A stretch of DNA of 64,000 bases from Lachancea dasiensis (lineage: Eukaryota > Ascomycota > Saccharomycetes > Saccharomycetales > Saccharomycetaceae): the NCBI GenBank assembly GCA_900074725.1, contig LT598454.1, positions 1,060,854 to 1,124,853 on the forward strand, given 5' to 3'. Made by a program: the position numbers and the translations under genes. This document shows positions 34,644-45,692 of the stretch, one piece after another (positions within the stretch are counted from its first letter, which is position 1; each line of letters opens with the position of its first letter). The notes below the pieces were generated by a model. The model saw only the letters and a program-made list of their open reading frames with translations, ran no database searches and had not been told where the DNA came from.

Positions 34644-37600
34644 TCAGTCGTAGATGTCAATAGGAGGCAGTCTGTCAGCACTGTAAAACCAGTTTTTAGA
34701 CTCCACCTCTCTGGCGAGCCACTCGGTTGGGAATATAACCAAATGCCCGTGAATTCTCTCCAAGATGCGAGAGGCGGTGTACTTGTCGAAAATACGTTGG
34801 TTGGCACCGTAGAGTACACTGCTGGAGAGCTTCATCTTCAGGGCACGTGACCTGCTTTTGTAGTCTGGCTTGCCGGTGGAGTGTCGTGCGGCGCCAGTAC
34901 CGTTGTGAGCGGTATGGGTGGAAGAAGGCAGCTCATCCTTGCGAGACGCCTCGGGAGTTGGCGAGTGCTCTGGATGGCGCTCGAGGTCGATCACAGTTTC
35001 CTGGCCCCGAGCAAATTCCTCTTGCATTCGAGTGAAGTCCTTGTAATCATGCCAGGTTTGTACTGAGTTGTCCGGCTGACAGTGAAAAACCAGACGAAAT
35101 AACATGGTGTTGCGCAACGCAACGGCAAACCACATATCTTCGTAAAATCTGTCACAGAGCGGGTCCTCGAATGCATACGGGTCAATAAACTTCAGCTTTG
35201 AGAACGCTTGCTGCTGGGAGCCGTGAGCGGTGTTACTGCCAATTGGTGGCAACAGCTGTACAAGCATGTCATCAATAATCTCGTCGTCCAGCTCGTGGTC
35301 TTCCACAGCCTCTACGCGGTGGTGATTGTCACTCTCTCTGTCGTCGGCTAGGCTAGAAGGGCCTGACGTGCTGCTTACTGAAGACTTGGCCATAGTCTCG
35401 CCTTGAGAATGAGTACCATGATTCTCCTTTTTGTGTGCCAAATATTGTAGATAACAAACACGTTTCAACATGTCCCATTTCTCGTCCACTGAAACCGCAG
35501 CATCATTCAAATATGTCTCCACATCATCTCGATCCGGTAGAAAGCTGTGATCACCCTTGGACTTATGACGATCTGCAGTATTCGGGACAAGCATTTTTTC
35601 GGCCCATGACCGTAGTTTTTCGGTCACATTTTGCTTAAATTTGTGAGATATATTCTTCCATCCATCTTGGCCCAAACCGTCTACGTCAGCAGAGTGGGCC
35701 TCATTATTGAGCAGTCGCGAATCTGTACTTATTGGCTTTTTCTCTCTGATTCCTATGTTTTCTTCGCCAGCTCTATTATTGAACGAATGGTAATGCTTCA
35801 GACAGTAATCTGAGTTTGCCAAACTGCGCGAAGTTGTTTCTGGTAGACAGACTTTCATCGCATTATCATCGACAGCTTGTGAAAACGATTCTCCAGCACC
35901 TTTCGAGCTAACCGTCGTGTGTATACCATAATTCTCAGAATTGCCGTATTTTGCCCTCCATAACTCGCTTGCTTCTGTAAGCATCACCTCTCGGTATCCA
36001 AGTTCGATAAGTGCAGATTTGACTTTAGCTCTTTTGTCTACATCATCATTCAGCACATGCAGGGTGTTGTAGTTCAACTTTGCAAGGTCTTCAAGGGTTC
36101 CAAATTTTCGCTCAGTAAGCTCGACAATGTCAACATCACAGCCCATATGTTCACGCATCAGCCTTTGTCTTAGCTCCCATGCAAATCTTCCCGCAAGGTA
36201 GGGTTGATCACCCATTTTTGTTTCCACAAGGTCGGTATCCCTCACCAGTGCAGCAACTTCACTATCTCTGTTGCCCAACATGGATCTTTCGTTCACATTG
36301 GCACTACCAATGATGCATGCTCTGTCATCCACTATGAGAACCTTCCCATGAATGTACAATTGTTCTGTGACTAACCGATCATTTGGACCCACAGTGGACC
36401 ATTTTCTCAAGGAGTAAAACTGAATGTACTGCAGTGGATCAATGTTCAATTTTCGGAGCCGGGCAAAAATGGACGTCTCACCTCTCGAAATAGATTGGTA
36501 TTGGCATTGCATGATTACTCTGACACTGGAACCTTCGGCCTTATCAATTGGGGAGTCAAATCCGGGCATCAATGGAATCATAACAAAAGCTTTCCAAACC
36601 TTCCCCTCTGTATTAGCTCTAATAATCCTATCAACAAGCGCGTCACCGATCTTATTCTCAACAACAACTCCATCCCAACTAGAGCTAGTTACAAAAAATT
36701 GATTTTCCATGTAAACGTAATGTGTGGAAGTTTCTATGAGTTTCAAGTAAGCATTCTGAATAGAGTGTTCCGTTTTTTTGAGCCCTAGGGACCAGTTACC
36801 AGCACTTCTTAAAACTTGTACCTCACATGTGGAACGACTAGCCAACTTCTGAAAAAGAGGTGACTCTTTAATTTCCTGATCTACGAAGTCGCTTGGAGGC
36901 GTCAACAAAGGAGTTGGCCTACTGGGGCGCTTCTGACGAATCAAATAATTCCACCTCTGTACAAAATGTCTAGACATATCGCGCGCGGCCTCGCCAATGG
37001 TCATCATATGAACATCATGCCAAGGCATCCTAGGAGTAACGGTACGGTCGTACATCGACTCAAATGGTTTGTCCAAATCATAAAAATCGCATACACGAGC
37101 ATTTGAATAATCTTTACCAGGGAAAATTTGATTTTGTAAATCAGGATCATCATCTTTTAAGACGTGCTCAGGCGTATCATATCTACCGTAGCACAAATCG
37201 ATACCCCCCATAAAAGCAATACTATGATCTATGACAGTCAACTTCTCATGATGAGCCCAGAAATACGTATTTTGTAACCACTGGTTTGGCGATCTTATTA
37301 GGTGGATGTTAGGATGAAGACTGAGCATAGAGTGCTTGGTCCAGGAAGAATCAGTACCAACGGTGGTCCCAACATTCCTGTAGACCACAATAAAGATCTT
37401 TACTCCCTTTTCAGCTCGATCCCTCAAAATTCGATCAATACGATGTTCTTGGTTACCTTTGACTGGCCGGCGCATATATAGCTCAGGCGATAGCCACCAA
37501 TCATGGATGAAAATCACATCTTGGGCCATCGAAAGCGCTTCACTTAACGCCCAAAAATAATCTCTTCCATCGACCAGGTATTTGCAGAAACAATTTTTTC

Positions 37601-39266
37601 TCACTGGTGCAAAGCTATCAAACCTCTTCTTGTGAGCCCAAATTGTTGACTCTACCATCTTGGAGATCGAAGCAGTCCATAGTCTTAGTTGAAATTCCGA
37701 CTTAAGTAGCACTTGTAATTTTCGTTCGCTGTTCTCCAATGTTATCATCAGTTTGGTTGAAAGTTTTTTGGTGTCATGTCCCAGTGGATCAAAATCCTTG
37801 TAATCTGCAGCAAGAACATCAGTTTGTCCCGGAACACTGATTTTAAAACTAGAATCAACTAAAAAAACCTCCAGAGGAGTGGTCGAATGAAGGTCCGAAA
37901 CGTAAAGAATGTAAGAGTGTCTTACCAGGAACCATTTGTTGGTGTGCCTTTCAACCATTGCTCTCAAATCTCTAAACCTAAAATGGGAAACTCGCCATCC
38001 CTGCGTACTCGCAGTAGACCTTACCACCATATAGCCTTGTTTTCCTTGAAATCCGTTTTCGTAACTGAGCAAGTTACCGATGGGCGATAACTCATAAAAT
38101 TGGAAGAGGCGGTTTGATTGGGGTCTCAGACAAAGTGCCAAATTCAAGATCTTCAAATAGCGCTCCAATCTTTGGTGCATCGGATGTGCGCTATCATCTT
38201 GCTCGGCCAATAGGTCCTCTAGATGCCTCATATGAAACTTTTTTATTTCGAACTGGTTTGTTCGGTCTGAACTTATGGAACCACTTTCTTCTTGACCATG
38301 TCCATTTGAAACAGATGCACCATTATCTGCCCGCTCACTAGTACCTCCTTCAAGATCGTTCGTCGTGGCAGTGCGCTCTCGCCTAGCATAGTCATTGAAG
38401 CGCGGGAAGTGGGGCAAGTGTAGTTGTTGAAATCCGTGGTGTTCAATGTGGAGCCTGTTTATCGCATTTTGTTGGAAAGACAAGAGCTTTATATTATTAT
38501 GCAGAGTGGCTAGGTCCTTGTATGACTTGACAACCGACCATTTCACCCTATTGTAACCAACACCATACTCAAGTTCCAATTTGTATTTGATATCGTTGTT
38601 TTGAGGTTCATGAGCACCGCGACGTTCTAACTTACTTGGATCATGAGTTTTCGAATTTAGGCCGTCCTGAGGACTAGAGGGATGCACTTTCACACCCAGC
38701 ATGGCTAAGAGCATAGGGGCGCGTCTAACACCATGTTCATCGCGTAAGAACAGACAGCTTGCAAATAGTGCCGCCGGGCAGCCTGCAATCATAGTGTCGA
38801 TCAAATCTGAAGCCAAGCTTTGCGTATAGACATCTTCGGGGCTCGGCTTCGGGACCCCCAAATTCTTTGCAGATCTCCCAATCTCCGTTTTAGTGTTTCG
38901 CCGCCCGGTAAGCTTGGAAAATCGACGCAGTGCTTGACTCATTTCTTTACGCCAGCCATAGAATGACTCTTGGGGGTTCATTTTTTGGAACCAATTGGAT
39001 TGGTCCTCGGCTCCCGCTTCTGCCATTTTCTGTGACGAACCTTCCAGGGCTGAATTGGGGACTCCTTGAAACACAAGGTTCTTGAAATGCGCTTCTGCGT
39101 CATTAGACATATCAGACGCCAGGGGGTCTTCGTTATCCTGCTCAGATTCTTCATTGTTGTTGTCCAGCTCACTGGCCTCAGACAAACCTGGAACTACCCC
39201 GCCATTCGAGCTGGAATGCACTGGCTGTTCGAAGGCATCGTGGAATTGATCACTATCTGAGGGCAT
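34644..39266 (-). CDS. SPO14: Phospholipase D
   Basis: This 1540-residue protein is the counterpart of S. cerevisiae Spo14 (YKR031C), a PI(4,5)P2-stimulated phospholipase D that hydrolyses phosphatidylcholine to phosphatidic acid. It is essential for prospore-membrane formation and for Sec14-bypass secretion. In order: a disordered acidic N-terminus, a PX domain (about 225-375), a PH domain (about 390-540), then the catalytic half with two HKD motifs, HHEKLTVID near residue 671 and IHGKVLIVDD near 972, each followed by the expected Gly/Asn elements (GGIDLCYGRYD; GSANVNERSMLGNRDSE). A C-terminal region after about 1100 is longer and less conserved. Two MCB (ACGCGT) boxes lie about 230 bp upstream. 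Start ATG at 39266. Confidence 0.96.
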   Translation of the reverse strand: MPSDSDQFHDAFEQPVHSSSNGGVVPGLSEASELDNNNEESEQDNEDPLASDMSNDAEAHFKNLVFQGVPNSALEGSSQKMAEAGAEDQSNWFQKMNPQESFYGWRKEMSQALRRFSKLTGRRNTKTEIGRSAKNLGVPKPSPEDVYTQSLASDLIDTMIAGCPAALFASCLFLRDEHGVRRAPMLLAMLGVKVHPSSPQDGLNSKTHDPSKLERRGAHEPQNNDIKYKLELEYGVGYNRVKWSVVKSYKDLATLHNNIKLLSFQQNAINRLHIEHHGFQQLHLPHFPRFNDYARRERTATTNDLEGGTSERADNGASVSNGHGQEESGSISSDRTNQFEIKKFHMRHLEDLLAEQDDSAHPMHQRLERYLKILNLALCLRPQSNRLFQFYELSPIGNLLSYENGFQGKQGYMVVRSTASTQGWRVSHFRFRDLRAMVERHTNKWFLVRHSYILYVSDLHSTTPLEVFLVDSSFKISVPGQTDVLAADYKDFDPLGHDTKKLSTKLMITLENSERKLQVLLKSEFQLRLWTASISKMVESTIWAHKKRFDSFAPVRKNCFCKYLVDGRDYFWALSEALSMAQDVIFIHDWWLSPELYMRRPVKGNQEHRIDRILRDRAEKGVKIFIVVYRNVGTTVGTDSSWTKHSMLSLHPNIHLIRSPNQWLQNTYFWAHHEKLTVIDHSIAFMGGIDLCYGRYDTPEHVLKDDDPDLQNQIFPGKDYSNARVCDFYDLDKPFESMYDRTVTPRMPWHDVHMMTIGEAARDMSRHFVQRWNYLIRQKRPSRPTPLLTPPSDFVDQEIKESPLFQKLASRSTCEVQVLRSAGNWSLGLKKTEHSIQNAYLKLIETSTHYVYMENQFFVTSSSWDGVVVENKIGDALVDRIIRANTEGKVWKAFVMIPLMPGFDSPIDKAEGSSVRVIMQCQYQSISRGETSIFARLRKLNIDPLQYIQFYSLRKWSTVGPNDRLVTEQLYIHGKVLIVDDRACIIGSANVNERSMLGNRDSEVAALVRDTDLVETKMGDQPYLAGRFAWELRQRLMREHMGCDVDIVELTERKFGTLEDLAKLNYNTLHVLNDDVDKRAKVKSALIELGYREVMLTEASELWRAKYGNSENYGIHTTVSSKGAGESFSQAVDDNAMKVCLPETTSRSLANSDYCLKHYHSFNNRAGEENIGIREKKPISTDSRLLNNEAHSADVDGLGQDGWKNISHKFKQNVTEKLRSWAEKMLVPNTADRHKSKGDHSFLPDRDDVETYLNDAAVSVDEKWDMLKRVCYLQYLAHKKENHGTHSQGETMAKSSVSSTSGPSSLADDRESDNHHRVEAVEDHELDDEIIDDMLVQLLPPIGSNTAHGSQQQAFSKLKFIDPYAFEDPLCDRFYEDMWFAVALRNTMLFRLVFHCQPDNSVQTWHDYKDFTRMQEEFARGQETVIDLERHPEHSPTPEASRKDELPSSTHTAHNGTGAARHSTGKPDYKSRSRALKMKLSSSVLYGANQRIFDKYTASRILERIHGHLVIFPTEWLAREVESKNWFYSADRLPPIDIYD

Positions 39267-39493
39267 GAGTCTTACTGGGGCGATTATACAGCGAATTCAG
39301 GCTTATTATTTTCAGAAGCAAGTGGTAGTTGCGATTTACTTAAAGGTCAATTTCCAAATTAAACTAGCGAGTACGCAAAAGCCATCTACAGATAGCAAGT
39401 GAAAGAATTTAGCACCCAAAAGACGTCTAAAGCTGCGAATAATGGTCGATAATAGCTTGGGAGCTTAGAAAGATCCATAACACAAGATAACTA

Positions 39494-39508
39494 ACGCGTC
39501 TGACGCGT
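39494..39508. promoter_or_regulatory. Paired MCB (ACGCGT) boxes
   Basis: ACGCGT occurs at 39494-39499 and 39503-39508, nine bases apart, about 230 bp upstream of SPO14. Such pairs bind the G1/S factor MBF (Mbp1-Swi6). Confidence 0.55.
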
Positions 39509-40198
39509 CAATCTCATCGAAATAACTAGCCCTCGAACTACATTAGCGCCGTGGCCAATAGAGCTATGCTCAGAGGACCAACAGATAAAAGATGCTTGAA
39601 GATTTTTGAATGGGGTCTCCAGCTGTTTTAGAAAACCCGAGCGGAACGGACTGAGCCAGAAAAATGAGACTGGTGAGTAGAAGCGTCACAAGCTGATGTC
39701 GCTGAGATGCCACCATTGGGATCGCGTAACTTACGATCTTCACGGCCCAACTCTACAGACGCCTATCCACAGCACCCTACTGCCTTGGACTCACGATGGC
39801 ACCGCACAATGTTTTAGTTTTCCTCGAGCATGCTCGACTGTGCCAGCAAAAAGCCACGTTTTGGTGATAAGTAATTTAACGCATAGAAACGTGCCAATCC
39901 CAGGAGCGATTCCACCGCTGTGACAATGAACTTGGGGCCGCTGAGGCAACTTGCGTGATTCGTTGCGCACCCAAGTCGCGAGCCTGAGCGTAAGTTCGGG
40001 GTTCTGGTACATTCCACACATATGCGTGTCTTCGTGTACCTTTTGCCATCACCACAGTTTCCCGTATCAGCATGCGTGCTCTCTGTTATCTATCGCTGTC
40101 CGATGGTGGCCCTCTTCTCAAGTGGGAATGGGCGATGAGCACACTAGCTTCTAGGGCACGCCCGCTTTTTTCCCGCATTGCTGCAAGTCTACACTCCT

Positions 40199-40452
40199 CT
40201 TATCACTATCATGGACTGGCCACCAATCAAACCTGACAGACCGCTAATCAGAGACAAGGCCCGATATCGCATTTTTTTTAGCAAGTTAGCCCACCATCAA
40301 AGACCTCCACTTGCAGGTACGGGGACATCCTTAGGGTTACTGGAGGGCCTTGAACTTATCCCTATTGGACCGATACAGCTATTCGATCATCCACCCTGAA
40401 TCCATTCACTTGCCACCACCAGATAAGCCGGAAATGATGATCTGAAGATAAG
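40199..40452. promoter_or_regulatory. GATA-site cluster before the GATA-factor gene
   Basis: CTTATC lies at 40199-40204 and 40355-40360, and GATAAG at 40422-40427 and 40447-40452, all within 640 bp of the ATG at 40831. This suggests auto- or cross-regulation within the nitrogen GATA circuit, as known for DAL80. Confidence 0.6.
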
Positions 40453-40830
40453 ATTACGAAGAAATGAAAAATTATATCGATAAAGAGGATTCTGAATAAA
40501 AGACTGCAGTTCCAAAGCTCAACACAAAGAGCAAAAGGGACTTGCAAGAAGGTTTCGACAGTAGCGGTGAAAGAAGAGCGTACTAGGATTGGTTTGTGAG
40601 TGCTAGTGCTGGTCAAGAAGCTTTCAGCAAGGTGTAATTTATTTTTTTTTCATCTGCGTGAGCAAACAACGGTAAACATTGGACATCGGACGAGAAAAAA
40701 CTGAAACCGCTTGATCTACTTTGTTTGAACTATTAAACCCACCATCAAGAGAGAGCCGTGCCTTGAAAACCGAATCTGTTCAACTATCTAAGTACAGAAG
40801 GGTGTTTTGTCTGTTTCCATTCCACTCATC

Positions 40831-42444
40831 ATGACAAAAGCCAGTGTAGCTGTGATGCCAAGAGCAGAACCGGAGGTACACCAGCCCGAGGAGCAGAAAC
40901 CGCACGATGGTCCCATGTGCAAGAACTGCCATACTTTAACAACACCGCTCTGGCGCAGAAACGAGCAAGGAGCAGTTCTTTGCAATGCATGCGGCCTGTT
41001 TTTGAAACTGCATGGCCGTCCCAGACCCATCAGCCTCAAAACGGATGTGATCAAGTCGCGTAACCGGAAAAGCGCACATTCGTCTTCCAATCCGAATTCT
41101 ACCATGCTAAATCAATCGCCCGGAGACATGCGGAAGAAAGAAAACAAGAAACGTAAAATCCAAGACCTTCGCGAAATAAGCGCAGCAGAGACTTTGGAAA
41201 CAATCTTGAAGTTTGAAAATGGTCCCCGGTCCGTAAATAAAAACCAAGATCAATTGCAGCAGCATAACGAAAGCACACCATCGAACAGAAGTACGCCAGG
41301 AGTCACCGGCATGATGGCCCCATCTCAGAATATTTTGTCTGCGTCTAATGATAGGTTGTCTCCTCGACCTCCTCCAGCTACCTCTGCGCTTCCCAGTGCC
41401 CAAAACTCTGGCTCGCTGCCGCATTTGTCGATTTTGCTAGAGTCCATGAAAAGCGCCGAAGATCGTAGCCGAGAACAGCAAAAGCACAAAGAGGTTTCAG
41501 CCTCCTCCCTAGATCCCGAACTCCTGAGGGACCAAGCTCGGTACCACCAGCAACATAACGTAGAATCCCCTAGGCTGACCGCAGCTGTCAAAATGCCACT
41601 GCCCTTAAGACAGCAATCGGACAGCAATCAGCGCACAGAATCCAATCGCTCCCTACAGCCCGTCGGTTCCAACTCTCCTCCTGGCAATGAGAGCCAGGAC
41701 CACGCCTACACAACCTATATGCAGCGCAGCCCAAGCTCGCGACATTTCTTACCAGGTCGATCGTTGGCAGACCACGGGCAAGTGCCTCACGTTCATATGG
41801 CATCTATCAACGAAATTCTTGGCAATCAAAGATCGAACATCGAATCTCCATCTTCCTTTGTGGTACCCATGGGAACTCATAACTCTGGTCAGCCGCCAAT
41901 TCCTCAAGCTCAATCGCCAAGGCTCAAGAATGTTACTTCCACTACAAGCACCTACAGCACTCAAAGATTACGGCGCAACAGCTCAGAGGTTGAAAGTGAA
42001 TCTTATCCCCGCGCAGATTCGCAAGTTTCAGACTCCCCGCCACCAATAGACATTCAGACTAGTTTGCCAATTGAACCGGGCACGGAAAGCAGGTCTGCTA
42101 TGAATCATTCAGCATCCACAAAACACCACCGTCAAAAGATAGCTTCGCTATCCAACGGCCATCGCCAAGAAAGTGAAAAACATTTTTACGGCAATGGACA
42201 CGGCGGAGGGGCTCAGGCCAGCATTCGCACGTTGACACCACACGACAGTCGGCACAGTTCTGGTGAAGTCATAATGCCCGCAAGTGCCTCCCTCATGAGT
42301 TTGCTGCAAAGTCAAGAAGAGGTGATCAAGTTGAAGACTCGCATTAGTGAGTTGGAACTTGTCACCGATTTGTACAAAAGACACATAGTCGAGCTGGATA
42401 CAAAATGTAGGTCTCTGGAAGAGAGGCTGGGGAACAGGAATTAG
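40831..42444 (+). CDS. GZF3: GATA zinc-finger repressor (Gzf3/Dal80 type)
   Basis: This 537-residue protein starts at the ATG at 40831; an in-frame TTG upstream is not a start. It has one GATA zinc finger, CX2C-X17-CX2C at residues 30-54 ([16 protein letters not shown] and [16 protein letters not shown]), followed by a basic tail. The C-terminal 50 residues form a leucine-rich coiled coil ([38 protein letters not shown]). N-terminal finger plus C-terminal zipper is the layout of the repressors Dal80 (YKR034W) and Gzf3/Deh1 (YJL110C), which form dimers and compete with Gln3 and Gat1 at GATAAG sites in nitrogen-catabolite genes. The middle is Ser/Pro/Gln-rich and disordered. Its length is near Gzf3 (551), not Dal80 (269). 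One gene stands for the WGD pair. Confidence 0.94.
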   Translation: MTKASVAVMPRAEPEVHQPEEQKPHDGPMCKNCHTLTTPLWRRNEQGAVLCNACGLFLKLHGRPRPISLKTDVIKSRNRKSAHSSSNPNSTMLNQSPGDMRKKENKKRKIQDLREISAAETLETILKFENGPRSVNKNQDQLQQHNESTPSNRSTPGVTGMMAPSQNILSASNDRLSPRPPPATSALPSAQNSGSLPHLSILLESMKSAEDRSREQQKHKEVSASSLDPELLRDQARYHQQHNVESPRLTAAVKMPLPLRQQSDSNQRTESNRSLQPVGSNSPPGNESQDHAYTTYMQRSPSSRHFLPGRSLADHGQVPHVHMASINEILGNQRSNIESPSSFVVPMGTHNSGQPPIPQAQSPRLKNVTSTTSTYSTQRLRRNSSEVESESYPRADSQVSDSPPPIDIQTSLPIEPGTESRSAMNHSASTKHHRQKIASLSNGHRQESEKHFYGNGHGGGAQASIRTLTPHDSRHSSGEVIMPASASLMSLLQSQEEVIKLKTRISELELVTDLYKRHIVELDTKCRSLEERLGNRN

Positions 42445-42742
42445 ACGGAATGCGGCATCTTTTCTGATTATTGTTTGAAGCTACATCGGCCAAATGCGGC
42501 CCGTCGTTGCTATATCGGGATACCTTAACCACAATTAGACCATCATCAAAAGGAAAATTATCATGAATAACAAATAGCTTTTTCTATAGCTAAATTATGT
42601 TCAGGGCTTTATGCCGTTGAGTGTGTCTTCCTTGTACTTTCTTATCTCTTAGGTCTAGACTAATTAGCTGGTGTGAAATGAATATTTATTAAAGCTATTA
42701 CCAAAAACACGTTGACGGATAAAACAAGTATTCCACGCCATG

Positions 42743-43357
42743 ATGTCCCGCAATCCGGCTGCGGGTCTCGAGAATACGCTATTCCAACTAAAATTCACTT
42801 CTAAACAGCTTAATAAGCAGGCCCAAAAAGCAGCTAAGGAGGAAAAACAGGAGGCTAACAAGTTGAAAAAGGCCCTTAATGAAAGCGAGGAAATTGCAAG
42901 ACTTTACGCTTCCAACTCAGTTCGGAAGCGCAACGAGCGGCTCCAGCTACTAAAACTTGCATCTAGAGTAGATTCTGTTGCTTCAAGAGTTCAAACAGCG
43001 GTGACAATGCGCCAAGTTTCAGGCAGCATGGCCCAAGTGTGTCGTGGTATGGATAAAGCGCTGCAGAGCATGAACTTGCAACAGATTACAATGATCATGG
43101 ACAAATTCGAGCAACAGTTTGAAGATTTGGATACTAGCGTTAATGTTTATGAGGATATGGGCGCAAATTCGGATGCTGTGGTTGTCGATAACGATAGGGT
43201 TGACGAACTGATGAACAAAGTGGCAGATGAGAATGGGCTGGAACTCAAACAAAGTGCGGCTTTGCAAGAGGTACCAGAAGTGCCCCCGGCTACTGAATCT
43301 AGTACAGATGAGAAGGAGTTAAAGTTGGCGCAAAGACTTAAAGCGCTTCGTGGTTAG
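42743..43357 (+). CDS. DID2: ESCRT-III-associated protein Did2 (CHMP1)
   Basis: This protein is the counterpart of S. cerevisiae Did2 (YKR035W-A, 204 residues), a CHMP1-type ESCRT-III subunit that recruits Vps4 and regulates its disassembly in multivesicular-body sorting. The N-terminal helices (AAGLENTLFQLKFTSKQLNKQ, RLQLLKLASRVDSVASRVQTAV) and QQITMIMDKFEQQFEDLDTS are almost identical to Did2. The last residues, ELKLAQRLKALRG, are the MIM1 motif that binds the Vps4 MIT domain. Two ATGs are adjacent (42740 and 42743); the second gives MSRNPAAG and 204 residues, matching the family, so I chose it. No intron is needed. It is convergent with CCT7, 150 bp away. Confidence 0.96.
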   Translation: MSRNPAAGLENTLFQLKFTSKQLNKQAQKAAKEEKQEANKLKKALNESEEIARLYASNSVRKRNERLQLLKLASRVDSVASRVQTAVTMRQVSGSMAQVCRGMDKALQSMNLQQITMIMDKFEQQFEDLDTSVNVYEDMGANSDAVVVDNDRVDELMNKVADENGLELKQSAALQEVPEVPPATESSTDEKELKLAQRLKALRG

Positions 43358-43507
43358 TCTTACGATCGATAGCCATTACCAAAGTATGTAACGCATTTGA
43401 AGTGCATTTTTTTAATAAGGATATGTTTGACGTGGGAAGGCCGGTTTCAACCCGCTTATGTTGCCTTGACAAGGACGATCTTTATATATCTACATGTTAT
43501 ACAGAGC

Positions 43508-45163
43508 TTAGCGCATAGGTACTCCTCTACCTCTAGCACCACCTGGGGGAGGCATCATTCCAGCATTCGCGGGTTGGCTTTCCTTGTTTTTGATAGTTTC
43601 GTCGACGGACAAAATCAAATTTGTGGCTTCGGTAGCACTGCTCAAAGCATTTATCTTGACCAAAGCAGGTTCCCATACGAACTTGGCAAAATTGTCACCA
43701 ACACTTTCAGTTTCAAAATCAACCCCAAACCATTTTTCACCTTTGCTGTGGGCCATTCTTAAGCGATTCAAGATATCGGTTGCGTCGAGACCTGCGTTCT
43801 CACAAAGCTGTCTGGGAATGACCTCTAGAGCCTTGGCGAAGGCATTGATTATCAGCTGTTGCTTTCCAGCGATCTTCTTTGATTCATCCCTTAGGTACTT
43901 GGAAATTTCCATCTCAATAGCACCACCACCAGCAACAACAAGCTTACTTTTGATGGCACGCTTTACAACCATTATAGCATCGTGAAGGGAACGTTCTACC
44001 TCGGCTATGACTTGTTCAGCACCACCACGTAGTAGCAAAGTGCATGTTTTGGCTTGCGGACAACCCTTGAAAATGTTATAACGCTCTGAGCCCACCTGAA
44101 CCTCTTCGAAAAACTCGCAAGTACCTAAGTGTTCCGGTTTTATGTCAGAAGTGGTCGATTGAATGGCACCACCGACTGCTAAAATTGCACGGTCCAAATC
44201 GTCAGCCACTACTCTACCAGCGCAGAAAATGTTTCTGTCGGCAAAATACTGGGTCGCCAGATCACCAATAGGAAGTTTGGATAGAACAATGTTGGCACCA
44301 GATTCTTCAATTTGACGAAGCTTATCCAATATGATTTGCCATTCTGCGTCTACCACGGCGTTATAGTCCTCTACGTGTTCAACCCTTACCTCGGCGTTAT
44401 CCTTTTCAGCCTTTAATTCTAGCTCGACATTCAAACTCAGCACCTTGGGGTTTGAAAACTTTTTAGGTTGTTGTTCGAACCCAGCATACGAGAATGTCTT
44501 TTGGAACGCAACCCCATTTACGAAAATCGAGTCTTCCATGGCACCTCCGGGAATTTTCTTGATCCCAATCAGTTTGTCGTCCAATTCTTCTTGATCTAAG
44601 GAAAGTACCGAGTCCACACACATCTTCACGAAGAAGTCAGCGTTACTGCTGATTAACTTCGAAGACATTGCGGTCCTGGCACACCGCTCCAGCAGCTCAC
44701 GGTTGGTGCCATTTTCTGTTGAGACCGAAGAAGCCAATTCTTTGATCTTGTTCACCGCCAAGTTTGAGGCCTTTCTGTAGCCCTTGACAATGACATGCGA
44801 CGAAATTCCTTCTTCCAAAAATGGTTTGGCCTCCTTCATGAGCTCACCTGCTAGAATAGTCACACTCGTGGTACCGTCTCCAACTTCGGCGTCTTGCGCT
44901 CTGGATATGTCCACTAGCGTTTTGGCAGCAGGATGCACCACGTCCAGAAGCTTCAAAATCGTTGCCCCATCGTTGGAAATCGTGGTCTTGCCATTAGAAG
45001 ACACAATCAGAATATCCGAGCCTAAAGGTCCCAAAGTGGGCCTTAGCGAGTCTTGGATCGCCATGCATGCATTGATATTTGAAATGATTTGGCCACGGCC
45101 CTGAGATGCATCAGTTCCCTCTTTTAAAACCACAATTGTGGGAGTTTGACTTCCAAAATTCAT
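43508..45163 (-). CDS. CCT7: Chaperonin CCT/TRiC subunit eta
   Basis: This 551-residue protein is the counterpart of S. cerevisiae Cct7 (YJL111W, 550 residues), one of eight subunits of the cytosolic chaperonin that folds actin and tubulin. The group II chaperonin motifs are present: [28 protein letters not shown], the ATP-site [16 protein letters not shown] (with catalytic Asp), and [19 protein letters not shown] in the late equatorial domain. The C-terminal tail is Gly/Pro/Met-rich ([16 protein letters not shown]), as is usual for CCT subunits. The start ATG at 45163 leads directly into the conserved N-terminus [18 protein letters not shown]. In S. cerevisiae CCT7 lies between GZF3 and MDV1, the same neighbours as here. 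Confidence 0.97.
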   Translation of the reverse strand: MNFGSQTPTIVVLKEGTDASQGRGQIISNINACMAIQDSLRPTLGPLGSDILIVSSNGKTTISNDGATILKLLDVVHPAAKTLVDISRAQDAEVGDGTTSVTILAGELMKEAKPFLEEGISSHVIVKGYRKASNLAVNKIKELASSVSTENGTNRELLERCARTAMSSKLISSNADFFVKMCVDSVLSLDQEELDDKLIGIKKIPGGAMEDSIFVNGVAFQKTFSYAGFEQQPKKFSNPKVLSLNVELELKAEKDNAEVRVEHVEDYNAVVDAEWQIILDKLRQIEESGANIVLSKLPIGDLATQYFADRNIFCAGRVVADDLDRAILAVGGAIQSTTSDIKPEHLGTCEFFEEVQVGSERYNIFKGCPQAKTCTLLLRGGAEQVIAEVERSLHDAIMVVKRAIKSKLVVAGGGAIEMEISKYLRDESKKIAGKQQLIINAFAKALEVIPRQLCENAGLDATDILNRLRMAHSKGEKWFGVDFETESVGDNFAKFVWEPALVKINALSSATEATNLILSVDETIKNKESQPANAGMMPPPGGARGRGVPMR

Positions 45164-45692
45164 AACTGATCTTAGATTATACCTGTAGCCCTGTCAATCA
45201 GCCGTTAAGGATCGATCTTACTGCCGAAGTTCTTGGTGTTGGTGATGTTAACCATGTCAATTGCCACTTGCATTTTTTTTTCATACTAAACATACATAGA
45301 AAATCATGTGCAAAGGAGATTGAAACTGTCACCCAGTTGGCATTTGGTGGTAAACTGGCGACGTCCAGCTAAACGAGCGTTCAGCTCAGCAATTTCAAAT
45401 GATTGGGCCGATTTACCAAAGGTTGAGCTTCCTAATGGTGGTACTATTGAAGTATGTTCACGTTTTTGTGAGGTGCGAAAATTCCGAATGTTCATACCCC
45501 TCTTCAGGCAATGGAAACTTCGCATAGTTCAGAAAATCAAAAAATTGATGTACATGTAGACTACGTTTACGAAGCTCTGGTGCGCATTCTGCTGTTCAGA
45601 ATTTATCAGCAAAGGTCGTCTTGCAGTGTGATGAATATTTTCATGAAAATACTATTTACAAATAATATTTGCGAATGGGCCCATGCCGTCCG
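45164..45692. other. Intergenic region CCT7-MDV1
   Basis: This 529-bp gap contains the CCT7 promoter and the MDV1 terminator (both minus strand). Frames on both strands around 45304-45559 mirror each other and lack features. No RNA gene was seen. Confidence 0.5.

Larger units (their letters stand above)
39267..40830. other. Divergent promoter region of SPO14 and GZF3/DAL80
   Basis: This 1.56-kb region contains the paired MCB boxes near SPO14 and at least four GATAAG/CTTATC sites near the GATA-factor gene. The frames here are short, overlapping and not credible. S. cerevisiae has only dubious ORFs (YKR032W, YKR033C) in the equivalent chromosome XI gap. Confidence 0.6.

Noticed and set aside
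40807-40830. Upstream extension of the GATA-factor frame
   Set aside because: The first codon of the longer frame is TTG; the first ATG is at 40831. The same reasoning moved the starts of the cyclin gene (to 11520) and the unknown gene (to 34147).
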